A stretch of 64,000 bases of DNA from Corynebacterium crudilactis. Its GTDB lineage: Bacteria > Actinomycetota > Actinomycetes > Mycobacteriales > Mycobacteriaceae. Where the stretch lies: the NCBI RefSeq assembly GCF_001643015.1, contig NZ_CP015622.1, forward strand, positions 1,501,358 to 1,565,357, read 5' to 3'. The position numbers and the translations under genes were made by a program. How positions within the stretch are numbered: position 1 is the first letter of the stretch; each line of letters opens with the position of its first letter. Below the pieces are notes generated by a model. That model had not been told where the DNA came from. It saw only the letters and a list, made by a program, of their open reading frames with translations, and did not search any database. Positions 1 to 8,115 of the stretch are shown one piece after another.

Positions 1-475
1 CTACATCAGAGGCCGCATAAGACGCCGCAACCGGCTCATCCTCGCAGTACTTATCCGGGTTGTTGGTATAAGCAACAGCAGAATAAGAGGTGGCACCAAA
101 ACGAACGTCGCGGAGAATCAACTCAGCATCATATTGCTCAATAGCGTTATACAAAGAACCCGCATCAGTGATGATCACCTGAGCTTGATCTGCACCCAAC
201 GCCTCAACAGTGGCCGCATAATCAGAAGCCACCACACCGTTGACCTCAATGCCCAAATTCTCAGACAAATAATCAGTCAACGGAGCCAAAGCCTCTGCAA
301 GATCTTCACCCTCCGTAGAAGGCACCAAAGACAACGTTATAGATTCTGGCCACGCATTATCAGCCCCAGAAGCTGCAACTGAATCACTATCAACAGAAGA
401 ACAACCAGCGAGCGCAAGCGCAGAAACAGCCACCGCAGAAACAGCGGCACACAAAGACTTCGACGGAGTAAACAT
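1..475 (-). CDS. PhnD-like ABC transporter substrate-binding lipoprotein (partial, runs off window)
   Basis: The first 158 codons of a secreted solute-binding protein are present; the rest lies beyond the left edge. The start is the ATG at 475. The N-terminus is a lipoprotein signal ending in the lipobox LALAGC at about residue 25. The mature part contains SLVPSTEGEDLAEALAPL and then DYAATVEALGADQAQV, the pattern of PhnD-type phosphonate/phosphate-like periplasmic binding proteins (established family knowledge). The ligand cannot be told from this fragment. The gene follows the HAD phosphatase by 37 bases on the same strand, so the two may be co-transcribed. ABC permease and ATPase genes would be expected further left but are not visible. 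Confidence 0.8.
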   Translation of the reverse strand, partial: MFTPSKSLCAAVSAVAVSALALAGCSSVDSDSVAASGADNAWPESITLSLVPSTEGEDLAEALAPLTDYLSENLGIEVNGVVASDYAATVEALGADQAQVIITDAGSLYNAIEQYDAELILRDVRFGATSYSAVAYTNNPDKYCEDEPVAASYAASDV

Positions 476-512
476 AAAAACCAGAAAACCTTTCACCAAC
501 ACGAATGTGACT

Positions 513-1172
513 TTAAGAAATGGACGCCCAGGAAGAAACCCAGGACAGGAGAGGAAGATCAGCGATAGAACGCCCACGCATGGACACCTTCGCCTCTGAC
601 GTAGACACAGTCGCACCAACAAGCGCAGTATCCGCACCCAATTGCACTGCAGGCGCTAAATCAAACTCATAAATATCGCCAACAGCCAACACAGGGCCAT
701 CCTTTTGAAGCTCAGAAATAATCGGCAACAAACCCGCAGGCTTACCAACCACAAAATGCAACTGATCAAAAAACTCAGCAATACCCCACTGACGCAACAA
801 CTCAATAACGCCAGCTGCTGGAGCATTAGTAGCAAGCACCAATCGCGCATGCCCCTTTAACTGAAGAAAAATATCCTCAATACCCCGGACATGCTCAACC
901 GGAGCCTTCTCCGATCCAAGAAGCTCCCGACTACGGCTATACGCAATCGACATCGCACCATCATCAACCCCAAGTTCCGCAGCAAGCTTGGCAACAATGT
1001 CATAGCCATCACGATAAGGACTCTGACCATCATCAAACCGCCGAAGCTCTCTTTCCACTCGAACCAGAAAGTCCTTTCCCCCCTCCGGCTCTACACACAA
1101 TGCATAAGCAAGAACAGGACCATGGCCGACCGCAAGCGTGCCATCGAAATCAAAAACAATACTGGGTGTCAC
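513..1172 (-). CDS. HAD-superfamily hydrolase (phosphatase-like)
   Basis: This is a haloacid-dehalogenase-type phosphatase of about 219 residues. Motif I is VFDFDGTLAVG at the very N-terminus, with the nucleophile and acid/base aspartates. Motif II is LVLATNAP, motif III the Lys of VVGKPAG, and motif IV the VGDIYEFDLAPA acidic pair. The frame is open to 1238, but GTG at 1172 is preferred because AAGGA lies about eight bases upstream and motif I then falls at residues 4-12, as usual. Substrate is unknown. It sits 37 bases ahead of the PhnD-like lipoprotein gene, so a link to a phosphorylated or phosphonate substrate is possible but only inferred. Confidence 0.85.
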   Translation of the reverse strand: MTPSIVFDFDGTLAVGHGPVLAYALCVEPEGGKDFLVRVERELRRFDDGQSPYRDGYDIVAKLAAELGVDDGAMSIAYSRSRELLGSEKAPVEHVRGIEDIFLQLKGHARLVLATNAPAAGVIELLRQWGIAEFFDQLHFVVGKPAGLLPIISELQKDGPVLAVGDIYEFDLAPAVQLGADTALVGATVSTSEAKVSMRGRSIADLPLLSWVSSWASIS

Positions 1173-1305
1173 AAAAAGATCCTTGACTAGGGAAGAAATG
1201 GACGATGCGTCCACAATAAAACCCAAACATGAACGCAACGTCCAACTTTAAGTAAACTATTCCCAACACCTTCGTAAACACTTAAAGAACCACAACACAA
1301 ACGCA

Positions 1306-1358
1306 TGAAAAAGCGCGCCGGGCCCTCCCTGCATTTCACAGAGGAAGAGCCCGGCGCG
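1306..1358 (-). terminator. Rho-independent terminator after the thiamine genes
   Basis: A GC-rich 10-bp perfect stem (1314-1323 with 1349-1358) is followed on the minus strand by a run of T (A on plus at 1308-1312). It lies 17 bases past the stop of the ThiE-ThiD-TenA gene and should end that transcript. Confidence 0.85.
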
Positions 1359-1374
1359 TGCGTATAACTGTTAT

Positions 1375-3588
1375 CTAGAGCCAGTTGTAGCGTGTTGCCT
1401 GGTCGAAAAATTCACGTTCATGAACAGATGCGCTTAAAAATGCACGGGCCGCATCAACGCGCTGCGTGTGGCCTGCGTTTTCTAGTGCACGTTCTAAACG
1501 TGCGATGGCAGCTCGGGTGCCTGCGATAAATTGTTCACCTGAGTAGGTGTTGAGCCATGCGTGATAGGGATGATCTGCATGGTTTTTCTCTGCAAGCATC
1601 AATCCGATTTCCGCATAGAGCCAGTAGCACGGCAATACTGCAGCTACGCCGCAGACGTAATCTTCTGAGTAGGTGCGTGCGATGAGGAAATCGGTATACG
1701 CCATGGTGATGGGTGAGGGGGCGGAAGTGTGGCTACCTGCCATATAGGAGCGGTGAAGTTCGGCTTCCACCACAAGGCATTCTGCAGCACTTTGTGCCCA
1801 TTCCACTTGTGCGATTGATTCCGGGGCGATGGAAGAGAGTCTGGCTAATGCACGTGAATATTGGGCGAGGTATTGAGCATCTTGGTCGATGTAGAAATCG
1901 AACTCAAGACGCCGGAGGGAGCCGTCGCCAAGCATGGTGATGAAGTCTGAGCTGTTGATGCTCGCGATGATATCGCCGCTTGCTTCCCACAGCGCGCGCG
2001 TGAATGGTCCGGCAGGTTCAATGCGTGGAGCTGGACTTGGCGTTGTGGCGGGCTGAATGAACTCTTCTGGTGAGGCGCCGCTCAGGCGTGGTGCCAGGAG
2101 GTGTGTCCAGGGGGTGGTCTCTGCTGCGGCAAGCATGCGCCGTGCCACATGACTGTGATCAACTGGGCCATTTCCGGTGCCCACGGCTAGTTGATCTGCG
2201 TGGCGTAAGGCTTCGTTGAGCCACCGGGTGGACCATTCTAGGGCCTTTTCTACGGTGTGGCCGGCCGCCATTCTGGTGGCCAGTGCTGCAGAGAGCGAGC
2301 AGCCAGTGCCATGGGAATTGGGCGTGTGTACGCGGAGGTTGTCCACGTGGTGCACTGAGCCATCTGGGCGCACCACCGCGTTGTCTGCCATAGAGCCAGT
2401 CAAGTGTCCACCTTTGACAATGACAATCGTGTTGTGGGTGTGGGAGAAATCTCGTGCCTGTGCGATCGCTTCATCCAAAGTGGTGGCAGCGGGGCTCTCA
2501 CACAATACGGAAAGCTCTGGAATATTCGGTGTCACAACATCGACATGTGCAGCTAGTCGGCGGAGGGACTCTTCCGCATTTGCATCAAGAAGCCGGTCTC
2601 CACTGGTGGCGATCATGACAGGATCAAGCACCACCGGACCATGCGCATGCGAGCTTAACCACGCGGAGACAAGATCAATGGTCTCTGCGGAACCCAACAT
2701 GCCAAGTTTGATGGCATCTACTGTGACATCGGAAAATACTGCGTCAAGCTGCTGTTCTAAAAATTCTAGAGGAGACGTATGGATAGCGCTCACACCGTGC
2801 GTGTTTTGTGCCACCAGGGAAGTCACCACACACATGCCGAAGCCGCCGCCGGCAGCAATTGATTTTAGATCAGCTTGCACGCCGGCACCACCGGTGGGAT
2901 CCGTGCCGGCAATGGACAAGACACGTGGAACTGCGGGGCGTTTCTGAAACGCAGACAGTAATTGCTGCGCTGCTTGGGCAGGTTGGGCTGCGGCCATAAT
3001 TTCAGAGACCACGCACAATCCATCAATATCAGTAGCTGCAAGTTCAGTTGCATTGTGCAGGCCCACGCCACCAATGGCGACAGAGGCAATACCGTGTTTT
3101 TTGGCCACCGCGGCGATCGAAGCGATTCCTGCAACCCCCAACGCAGGTGCTGCATCAGGTTTGGTCTGAGTAGCAGTCACTGGCCCAATACCAATCACAT
3201 CAGGTAAAGCCACATCTGACACGGCACATTGAGCAATCACCTCATGCAGCTGTCCGAGATTTTCAATGCTCAAACCCAACTCCAGTTCTGCCGGAAGTTG
3301 TTGGCGTGCCTGCACATAGGGTGTATCACCTTGGCCAATATGTAGATTAATACCTAATTCCTCGGCGAGATCTAGATAATCATTGATCACTAGTGATACC
3401 CCGCGCGCCTGACAGAGCAGTTTCAACTCTTGTGCCGTAGCACGAATCGCGTCCATGGATCCATCTTTATCGCGCAATTGCACCACAGAGACACCACCGT
3501 TAATGGCTTCTTCGACAATGCGTACAACACGGTCTGCGCCACCGCCAAGCGTGGGATCAGTAACCAAGTAGAGAGAATAATCCGTCAT
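1375..3588 (-). CDS. thiED: ThiE-ThiD-TenA fusion: thiamine-phosphate synthase / HMP-P kinase / thiaminase II-like
   Basis: One 737-residue protein carries three thiamine enzymes. Residues ~1-215 are ThiE (VQLRDKDG, LVINDYLDLA, IGIGPVTATQTK, VAIGGVG), which joins HMP-PP and thiazole phosphate. Residues ~220-490 are ThiD (SIAGTDPTGGAGVQADLK, KLGMLGS, LDPVMIATSGDRLL, NSHGTGCSLSAA), which phosphorylates HMP and HMP-P. Residues ~520-737 are TenA-like, with the Cys-containing AAVLPCYWLYAEIG and a C-terminal HEREFFDQA acidic segment, suggesting pyrimidine salvage from degraded thiamine. ATG 3588 follows the thiM stop by one base and has GAGG eight bases upstream; ATG 3600 is the alternative. It is coupled to thiM behind the TPP riboswitch. 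All three domains look intact. Confidence 0.93.
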   Translation of the reverse strand: MTDYSLYLVTDPTLGGGADRVVRIVEEAINGGVSVVQLRDKDGSMDAIRATAQELKLLCQARGVSLVINDYLDLAEELGINLHIGQGDTPYVQARQQLPAELELGLSIENLGQLHEVIAQCAVSDVALPDVIGIGPVTATQTKPDAAPALGVAGIASIAAVAKKHGIASVAIGGVGLHNATELAATDIDGLCVVSEIMAAAQPAQAAQQLLSAFQKRPAVPRVLSIAGTDPTGGAGVQADLKSIAAGGGFGMCVVTSLVAQNTHGVSAIHTSPLEFLEQQLDAVFSDVTVDAIKLGMLGSAETIDLVSAWLSSHAHGPVVLDPVMIATSGDRLLDANAEESLRRLAAHVDVVTPNIPELSVLCESPAATTLDEAIAQARDFSHTHNTIVIVKGGHLTGSMADNAVVRPDGSVHHVDNLRVHTPNSHGTGCSLSAALATRMAAGHTVEKALEWSTRWLNEALRHADQLAVGTGNGPVDHSHVARRMLAAAETTPWTHLLAPRLSGASPEEFIQPATTPSPAPRIEPAGPFTRALWEASGDIIASINSSDFITMLGDGSLRRLEFDFYIDQDAQYLAQYSRALARLSSIAPESIAQVEWAQSAAECLVVEAELHRSYMAGSHTSAPSPITMAYTDFLIARTYSEDYVCGVAAVLPCYWLYAEIGLMLAEKNHADHPYHAWLNTYSGEQFIAGTRAAIARLERALENAGHTQRVDAARAFLSASVHEREFFDQATRYNWL

Positions 3589-3589
3589 G

Positions 3590-4396
3590 TTATGCCTCAT
3601 ACACTTCTACTAAAGAAGCGATCATGTGCACATCAACTTCGTATAACGCATCAATTAAAGCCACCGCATAACTTCCAGGAGCAGAGGCCTGTTGAGCAGC
3701 AAGTTGACCTGCCGCGCCCAGATGAGCATGTGCTGCGAGCACCGCATCGTGCGCAGAAATATCTGTTTGCGCTGTCGCACCAAGATACGCCGCAGTCAGC
3801 GCACCCAAGGAACATCCAGTGCCAATCACCAGCTGCAGCATCGGATCACCAGAGCGCAACCAGGTAATACGGTTGGTGGACACAATAAGATCTTGTTCAC
3901 CCGACACCGCAACCACGCCGCCAGTAGCTCGAGCCAACAACTGCGCTGCTTCCAATGCAGCCTCCACAGAATCAGTCGCGTCTACGCCGCGACCACCAGC
4001 ACCAAGGCCTGCAAGCGCCACGATTTCTGAGGCGTTTCCACGAATTGCGGCCGGCTGCTTATCGACGATTCCCTCCACGAACCGGGTTCGCTCCGACAAC
4101 CCACCCACGGCAACTGGGTCCAACACCCACGGAGTTCCCGCTTTGTTAGCACCCTGGATTGCCTGAGTCATACCCAAATACTGCTCTGCAGATGGCGTTC
4201 CCACGTTGATCAGCACGCCATTGGCTACTGCTGCAAATTCTGCAGATTCAGTTGGAGTATCTGCCATCGCAGGTGTTGCTCCTGCGGCCAACAACACATT
4301 GGCTGTTACTTGCATGACCACCGAATTGGTCAAACACTGCACAAGAGGAGTGTTTTGTCGAACAAAAGTTAAAGAATCTAAATACGAGTTAGCCAT
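3590..4396 (-). CDS. thiM: hydroxyethylthiazole kinase
   Basis: ThiM phosphorylates the thiazole alcohol recovered from thiamine, supplying ThiE. The 268-residue protein has the family features: [20 protein letters not shown] near the N-terminus, [10 protein letters not shown] in the middle, [12 protein letters not shown], and the glycine-rich [15 protein letters not shown] holding the phosphate-binding and catalytic region near residue 195. Length is normal. Its Shine-Dalgarno sequence is the AAGGGA that also ends the TPP riboswitch, so ligand binding should directly block translation. The downstream fusion gene starts at its stop codon, so the pair forms a thiamine salvage operon. Confidence 0.95.
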   Translation of the reverse strand: MANSYLDSLTFVRQNTPLVQCLTNSVVMQVTANVLLAAGATPAMADTPTESAEFAAVANGVLINVGTPSAEQYLGMTQAIQGANKAGTPWVLDPVAVGGLSERTRFVEGIVDKQPAAIRGNASEIVALAGLGAGGRGVDATDSVEAALEAAQLLARATGGVVAVSGEQDLIVSTNRITWLRSGDPMLQLVIGTGCSLGALTAAYLGATAQTDISAHDAVLAAHAHLGAAGQLAAQQASAPGSYAVALIDALYEVDVHMIASLVEVYEA

Positions 4397-4403
4397 GTTA
4401 AGG

Positions 4404-4485
4404 CCATCCCTTCGCTAGTACGAGCTAGAGCAGGTTCAACGGGTATGATCTCAGCCATTTCAAGTGGCACCCCGTGCCTGTTAGA
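4404..4485 (-). promoter_or_regulatory. TPP (THI-element) riboswitch controlling thiM
   Basis: Read on the minus strand the leader contains the THI-box core in order: ACGGGGTGCC, GGCTGAGATCATACCC, GTTGAACCTGCTCTAG and the 3' element GCGAAGGGA. The final AAGGGA lies about nine bases before the thiM ATG, so it doubles as the ribosome binding site. This implies translational control: with TPP bound, the P1-proximal 3' element is held in structure and the site is hidden. No U-tract terminator is visible between the aptamer and the ATG. Confidence 0.95.
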
Positions 4486-4897
4486 CACCCTAGCAAAGAA
4501 GAGGCTGGGCAAATAACGAGAGCCTGGCTTGGCTTATGTTGTGCCGAAAACAGCACAATTGATGAGCTACTTTTACTGGCTTGAACAGTGCGTGAGTTGG
4601 TTACACGCTCGAGGTAGGCCCCGGCTTGCTTAAGATGCAAATTCTCGTTCGATTTACCAAGATTACCGAGGGCGGATTCAATCGGTGGATGCACCAGAAT
4701 CTCACAGGATTCCCAATAGACCCATATGCACCAAAAATAACCACCCCCAGAGGCCAGTCTAAGCGCTTAAGGGGCACTGTTTGATACCGAATATGCCCAT
4801 TCTAGATATTCAATCCCTTAAATCAACACAGAGCCATATTGTTAAGTAATTAACTCTTATTTAGCTCACACGAGTGCTATATGTGACATGTCCATGT
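4486..4897. other. Intergenic region upstream of the thiamine operon
   Basis: About 410 bases separate the TPP aptamer from the ndh terminator. An 89-codon minus-strand frame spans the aptamer and is probably not coding. The operon promoter must lie here. I see no other convincing gene, RNA or repeat. Confidence 0.5.
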
Positions 4898-4947
4898 AAA
4901 AAAAACTAAAGCGTGACTTCCTCAGGTGAGGAAGTCACGCTTTAGTT
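4898..4947 (-). terminator. Rho-independent terminator after ndh
   Basis: Perfect 21-bp inverted arms (4904-4924 and 4927-4947) with a two-base loop are followed on the minus strand by at least eight T residues. It lies 18 bases past the ndh stop. Confidence 0.95.
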
Positions 4948-4964
4948 ATACGTGCTCCAGGAAA

Positions 4965-6368
4965 TTACTTTCCTTCGAAACGAATGTTATCGCGCAACTC
5001 GATTGGAAGATCTGCAGCTGCTTCTTCCAACTCATGGGTGTACTTGGAAAGAGCGGTACGAGCGTGAAGCTGCTGGCGAGTGGTCGCCAGGTTCCAACGT
5101 TTACGAGACATTGCGTTCAAGCCCCAGCTAATACCGGAAACGAAGCGGTTGCGGAAGCCAACGAGGAACATGATGTGAACTGCCAACCACAGCACCCAAC
5201 CAACGAAACCAGTGACCTCAACCTTGCCCATCTTCACCACAGCGGAGAAGCGGGAGATGGTTGCCATGGAGCCCTTATCGAAGTAATCGAAAGCCTCGCG
5301 CTCAGTGTTGGAGCGTCCTGCGACCTCTGCTGCGATCTGCTCTGCAACGTACTCGCCACTCTGGATTGCTACCTGAGCAACACCTGGGAGGTTGTTGTAG
5401 TTCATCATATCGCCGACAACGAAGACGTTCTTGTTCTCGCCAACAGAAAGGTCTTCGTTAACCATGACGCGACCAGCGCGGTCGGTCTCAACACCAGTTT
5501 GCTCTGCAACAAGCTTGCCCAGTGGGGAAGCTGCAACACCTGCGGACCAAATCTTGCAGAAGGACTCGATGGTGTGCTCTTCGCCGTCCTTGGTCTTGTA
5601 GGTAACGGAATCAGCATCGACGTTGGTAACCATGGCGTTCAGACGAACGTTGACACCGATCTTTTCCAGGGTGCGCTGTGCATTGCGGCCCAGACGCTTT
5701 CCGAAAGGAGGCAGCACCTGTGGAGCACCATCAAGCAAAATGATCTTTGCAGAGTTGGTGTTGAAGTTCTTGTACTCACCGGCAAGGGTGCGGTGAGCAA
5801 GTTCTGCCAACTGACCTGCAAGTTCAACACCGGTTGGGCCGGCACCGACGATGACGAAAGTAAGCAGACGCTCACGCTCAGCAGGATCTTCGCAGATTTC
5901 TGCACGCTCGAAAGCGCCAATAATGCGAGCGCGTAGCTCGAGAGCATCATCGATGGACTTCATTCCTGGTGCGAATTCAGCAAAGTGGTCGTTACCGAAG
6001 TAAGACTGACCTGCACCAGCACCAACCACCAAGGAGTCGTACTCGAAGACGCGAGTGTAATCACCGAGGGAAGCAGAAACTGTCTTGGACTCGACGTTAA
6101 TGTCGGTCACTTCACCCTTGATGACATTGACGTTTTCCTGAGAGCTCAGGATCTGTCGGGTGGACGGCGCAATTTCACCGGAAGACAAGATACCAGTTGC
6201 CACTTGGTAAAGCAGTGGCTGGAAGAGGTGGTGGTTGGTGCGGTCAATCAGAGTGACATCGACGTCTGCCTTGGCCAGGTTCTTGGCAGCAAAAAGGCCA
6301 CCAAAACCAGAACCGATGACGACGACGTGGTGACGGCCGCCTTCGGGGCGGGTTGGGTTAACTGACAT
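4965..6368 (-). CDS. ndh: type II NADH dehydrogenase (non-proton-pumping)
   Basis: Ndh is a single-subunit membrane-associated flavoprotein passing electrons from NADH to menaquinone; it is the main NADH entry point in corynebacteria, which lack complex I. The 467-residue protein has an N-terminal FAD dinucleotide fold (VVVIGSGFGGLFAAKNL), the second fold for NADH (FVIVGAGPTGVELAGQLAEL), the C-terminal FAD motif NVFVVGDMM, and the quinone-side segment VAIQSGEYVAEQI. A C-terminal hydrophobic stretch (WVLWLAVHIMFLVGF) would anchor it to the membrane. ATG 6368 is chosen over an in-frame TTG at 6377 because it gives the usual length and N-terminus. It is monocistronic with its own terminator. Confidence 0.96.
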   Translation of the reverse strand: MSVNPTRPEGGRHHVVVIGSGFGGLFAAKNLAKADVDVTLIDRTNHHLFQPLLYQVATGILSSGEIAPSTRQILSSQENVNVIKGEVTDINVESKTVSASLGDYTRVFEYDSLVVGAGAGQSYFGNDHFAEFAPGMKSIDDALELRARIIGAFERAEICEDPAERERLLTFVIVGAGPTGVELAGQLAELAHRTLAGEYKNFNTNSAKIILLDGAPQVLPPFGKRLGRNAQRTLEKIGVNVRLNAMVTNVDADSVTYKTKDGEEHTIESFCKIWSAGVAASPLGKLVAEQTGVETDRAGRVMVNEDLSVGENKNVFVVGDMMNYNNLPGVAQVAIQSGEYVAEQIAAEVAGRSNTEREAFDYFDKGSMATISRFSAVVKMGKVEVTGFVGWVLWLAVHIMFLVGFRNRFVSGISWGLNAMSRKRWNLATTRQQLHARTALSKYTHELEEAAADLPIELRDNIRFEGK

Positions 6369-6754
6369 GTTTGTCAAAGTCTCCTGATCGTGGATCTAAA
6401 AGCTTCTGCGGTCTGCCCTAAATGCGTGCAGCCGTTTGAGCGCTGTCGTGTTGTGCACGTGTACGCGTTAAACAATAGTCCTTCTAACAGAAACAAACAG
6501 GATCGGGTCTTACTTTCTTGTCCGTTCGGAGAAAAACTTGCGGAATTCGCGCCCACTTTCAACAAGTATGCACGTTAATATGGCATATGTCACGTCATAT
6601 GGAAGATCTTTTTAATCCGTCCCAATAAGCTGTTCTTCGACGCGCCTGCGCCTCCTAGGTACCCCACACACGTACACTGCATTTAGAGTTAGAGCAGCCG
6701 AGTATTACGTCGTATTTTTCTTGGCCCAAATCCCACCGGAGGTGCATAAAACGC
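6369..6754. other. Divergent promoter region ndh / CFA-like gene
   Basis: This 386-base region must carry both divergent promoters. Around 6583-6601 two CATATG hexamers flank TCACGT, a possible operator. No coding sequence is supported here. Confidence 0.4.
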
Positions 6755-8071
6755 ATGGCAGAGGCACGGTTGCGCCATCTTGAACCTATTGATGTGGAAG
6801 AGTGGCCTGGGGTGGCCACAGTGCCAAATCTTGCCTTTTCTGGCGCACGCGCAAAACAGGCAGAATTTCGCTTCGCGAAGGCGTGCAGCAATGCTGGTCT
6901 CGAACTGGTGGGCAATGACCCAGATCTCATCATTGATCAAGAAGAATTATTTTCACGTTTAGCCGCATCTGGGTGGTTGGGGCTAGCTGAAAGCTACATG
7001 GCCGGCGAATGGCGCACGGATAATCTCGCCGATGTTTTAACAGCTCTTTTGGGTTCAGGATACAAACCTCGCGGAAAACTAGCGAGTGCCTTCACACTGC
7101 CCGGACAAGCAGTAGATACTGGCGGTGCGCTACCCAATGAGTTAATTCGGTTAAGTTCTGGTGACGGCATGAGCGCTTTCGGAGGTATCTTTGCCTCTGG
7201 TGTTCCCACAACGTTGCGCACTGCCGTAAAAAGTTATGTTGCGGGTGCCGGCCGAAATCGGGAACCCGCTTCTCATTTTGTCGATATCACGAAGATCTCT
7301 GAACCCGTTGCAGTGGAACGAGAAGATCTTGGCGAAGCCCAACGACGAGCTGCATCGACATTATTGGATAGCGCAAAAGTCAAAGCGGGAAGCCATGTGT
7401 TGGAATTTCCTAGCAGTGGTGGCGCAGTGGCAATTTTGGCTGCACGCAGACAAGCCACAGTAGATGCGCTCACTGCAGATCCAGCACAGGTTGCCGGTTT
7501 GCAGGAAACTTTTGTCCTGGCAGGCGTGGAAGAAGATATTCACATTCAGGTATTGCCACAAGCAATTCCTACGCAGCGTGAATGGGGCGGAGCATACGAT
7601 TCCATTATCGCCATGGAAAAACTTGAAGTGGTGGGCGTTCATGGTTCCAAACGTTTCATTAAAGCAATTGATCGTTTGCTTGCCACGGGAGGCAACGCCG
7701 CATTCCAATCTTTAGTGGCCACCGATCAATGGGGACAAGTAAGCACTGAAGCGATCTCCATGCTCAAGGCTTATATTTGGCCAGCACTGCAGTACCCAAC
7801 CGTTGATGAAGTGCATCAGTTAGTCGACCGGGATTCCTCATTACGCGTGGTGAAAGAGACTCATTTTGCTGGACACTATTTAAAGAGCGTGCAGTTGCAA
7901 AAAGAGATTTTTGAGGGTCAGCTACGCGAAGCGGCGGCAGATGGCTTTGATGCCGTCTACCGCCGCATGTGGGTTTATCATTACGCCCTGATCGAAGCCT
8001 TGTTACGCCTTGGCTGCCTCAACGCTGTGCAATTTTCCTTGACAACAAGAAACCGAAGGGGGCGTCGATAA
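6755..8071 (+). CDS. cyclopropane-fatty-acid synthase-like protein with degenerate catalytic motifs
   Basis: This 438-residue protein aligns by eye with the cyclopropane/mycolic methyltransferase family. The N-terminal region has GLAESYMAGEWRTDNL (about 77-92), the middle has EAQRRAASTLLDSAKVKAGSHVLEF, and the C-terminus has FAGHYLKSVQLQKEIFE and the family-like RRMWVYHYALIEALLRLGCL. However, motif I, normally E-I-G-C-G-W-G, reads EFPSSGGAV (217-225), and the substrate/bicarbonate region normally containing HYDxGN and YSC is shortened to HFVDITKISEPV. SAM binding and catalysis are therefore doubtful. The reading frame is intact, so it may have a new or structural role. GGAGG lies about 12 bases upstream of ATG 6755. 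Confidence 0.8.
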   Translation: MAEARLRHLEPIDVEEWPGVATVPNLAFSGARAKQAEFRFAKACSNAGLELVGNDPDLIIDQEELFSRLAASGWLGLAESYMAGEWRTDNLADVLTALLGSGYKPRGKLASAFTLPGQAVDTGGALPNELIRLSSGDGMSAFGGIFASGVPTTLRTAVKSYVAGAGRNREPASHFVDITKISEPVAVEREDLGEAQRRAASTLLDSAKVKAGSHVLEFPSSGGAVAILAARRQATVDALTADPAQVAGLQETFVLAGVEEDIHIQVLPQAIPTQREWGGAYDSIIAMEKLEVVGVHGSKRFIKAIDRLLATGGNAAFQSLVATDQWGQVSTEAISMLKAYIWPALQYPTVDEVHQLVDRDSSLRVVKETHFAGHYLKSVQLQKEIFEGQLREAAADGFDAVYRRMWVYHYALIEALLRLGCLNAVQFSLTTRNRRGRR

Positions 8072-8078
8072 GCAAAAA

Positions 8079-8115
8079 TCTTTTAGACCTCTCGGAGGTC
8101 GTGGTTTTTGTTTTC
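8079..8115. terminator. Bidirectional terminator between convergent genes
   Basis: A compact hairpin GACCTCTCGGAGGTC (8086-8100) abuts the MHS stop codon. T-rich tracts follow on both strands (GTGGTTTTTGTTTT on plus; AAAGATTTTT on minus). Confidence 0.6.

Noticed and set aside
2216..2947. 243-codon plus-strand frame opposite the ThiD domain
   Set aside because: Shadow of the fusion gene; composition is that of a reversed codon frame.
4425..4694. 89-codon minus-strand frame before thiM
   Set aside because: It runs through the TPP riboswitch aptamer and lacks protein character.
4926..5936. 336-codon plus-strand frame opposite ndh
   Set aside because: It lies wholly on the complement of a well-supported ndh and has no recognisable protein features.
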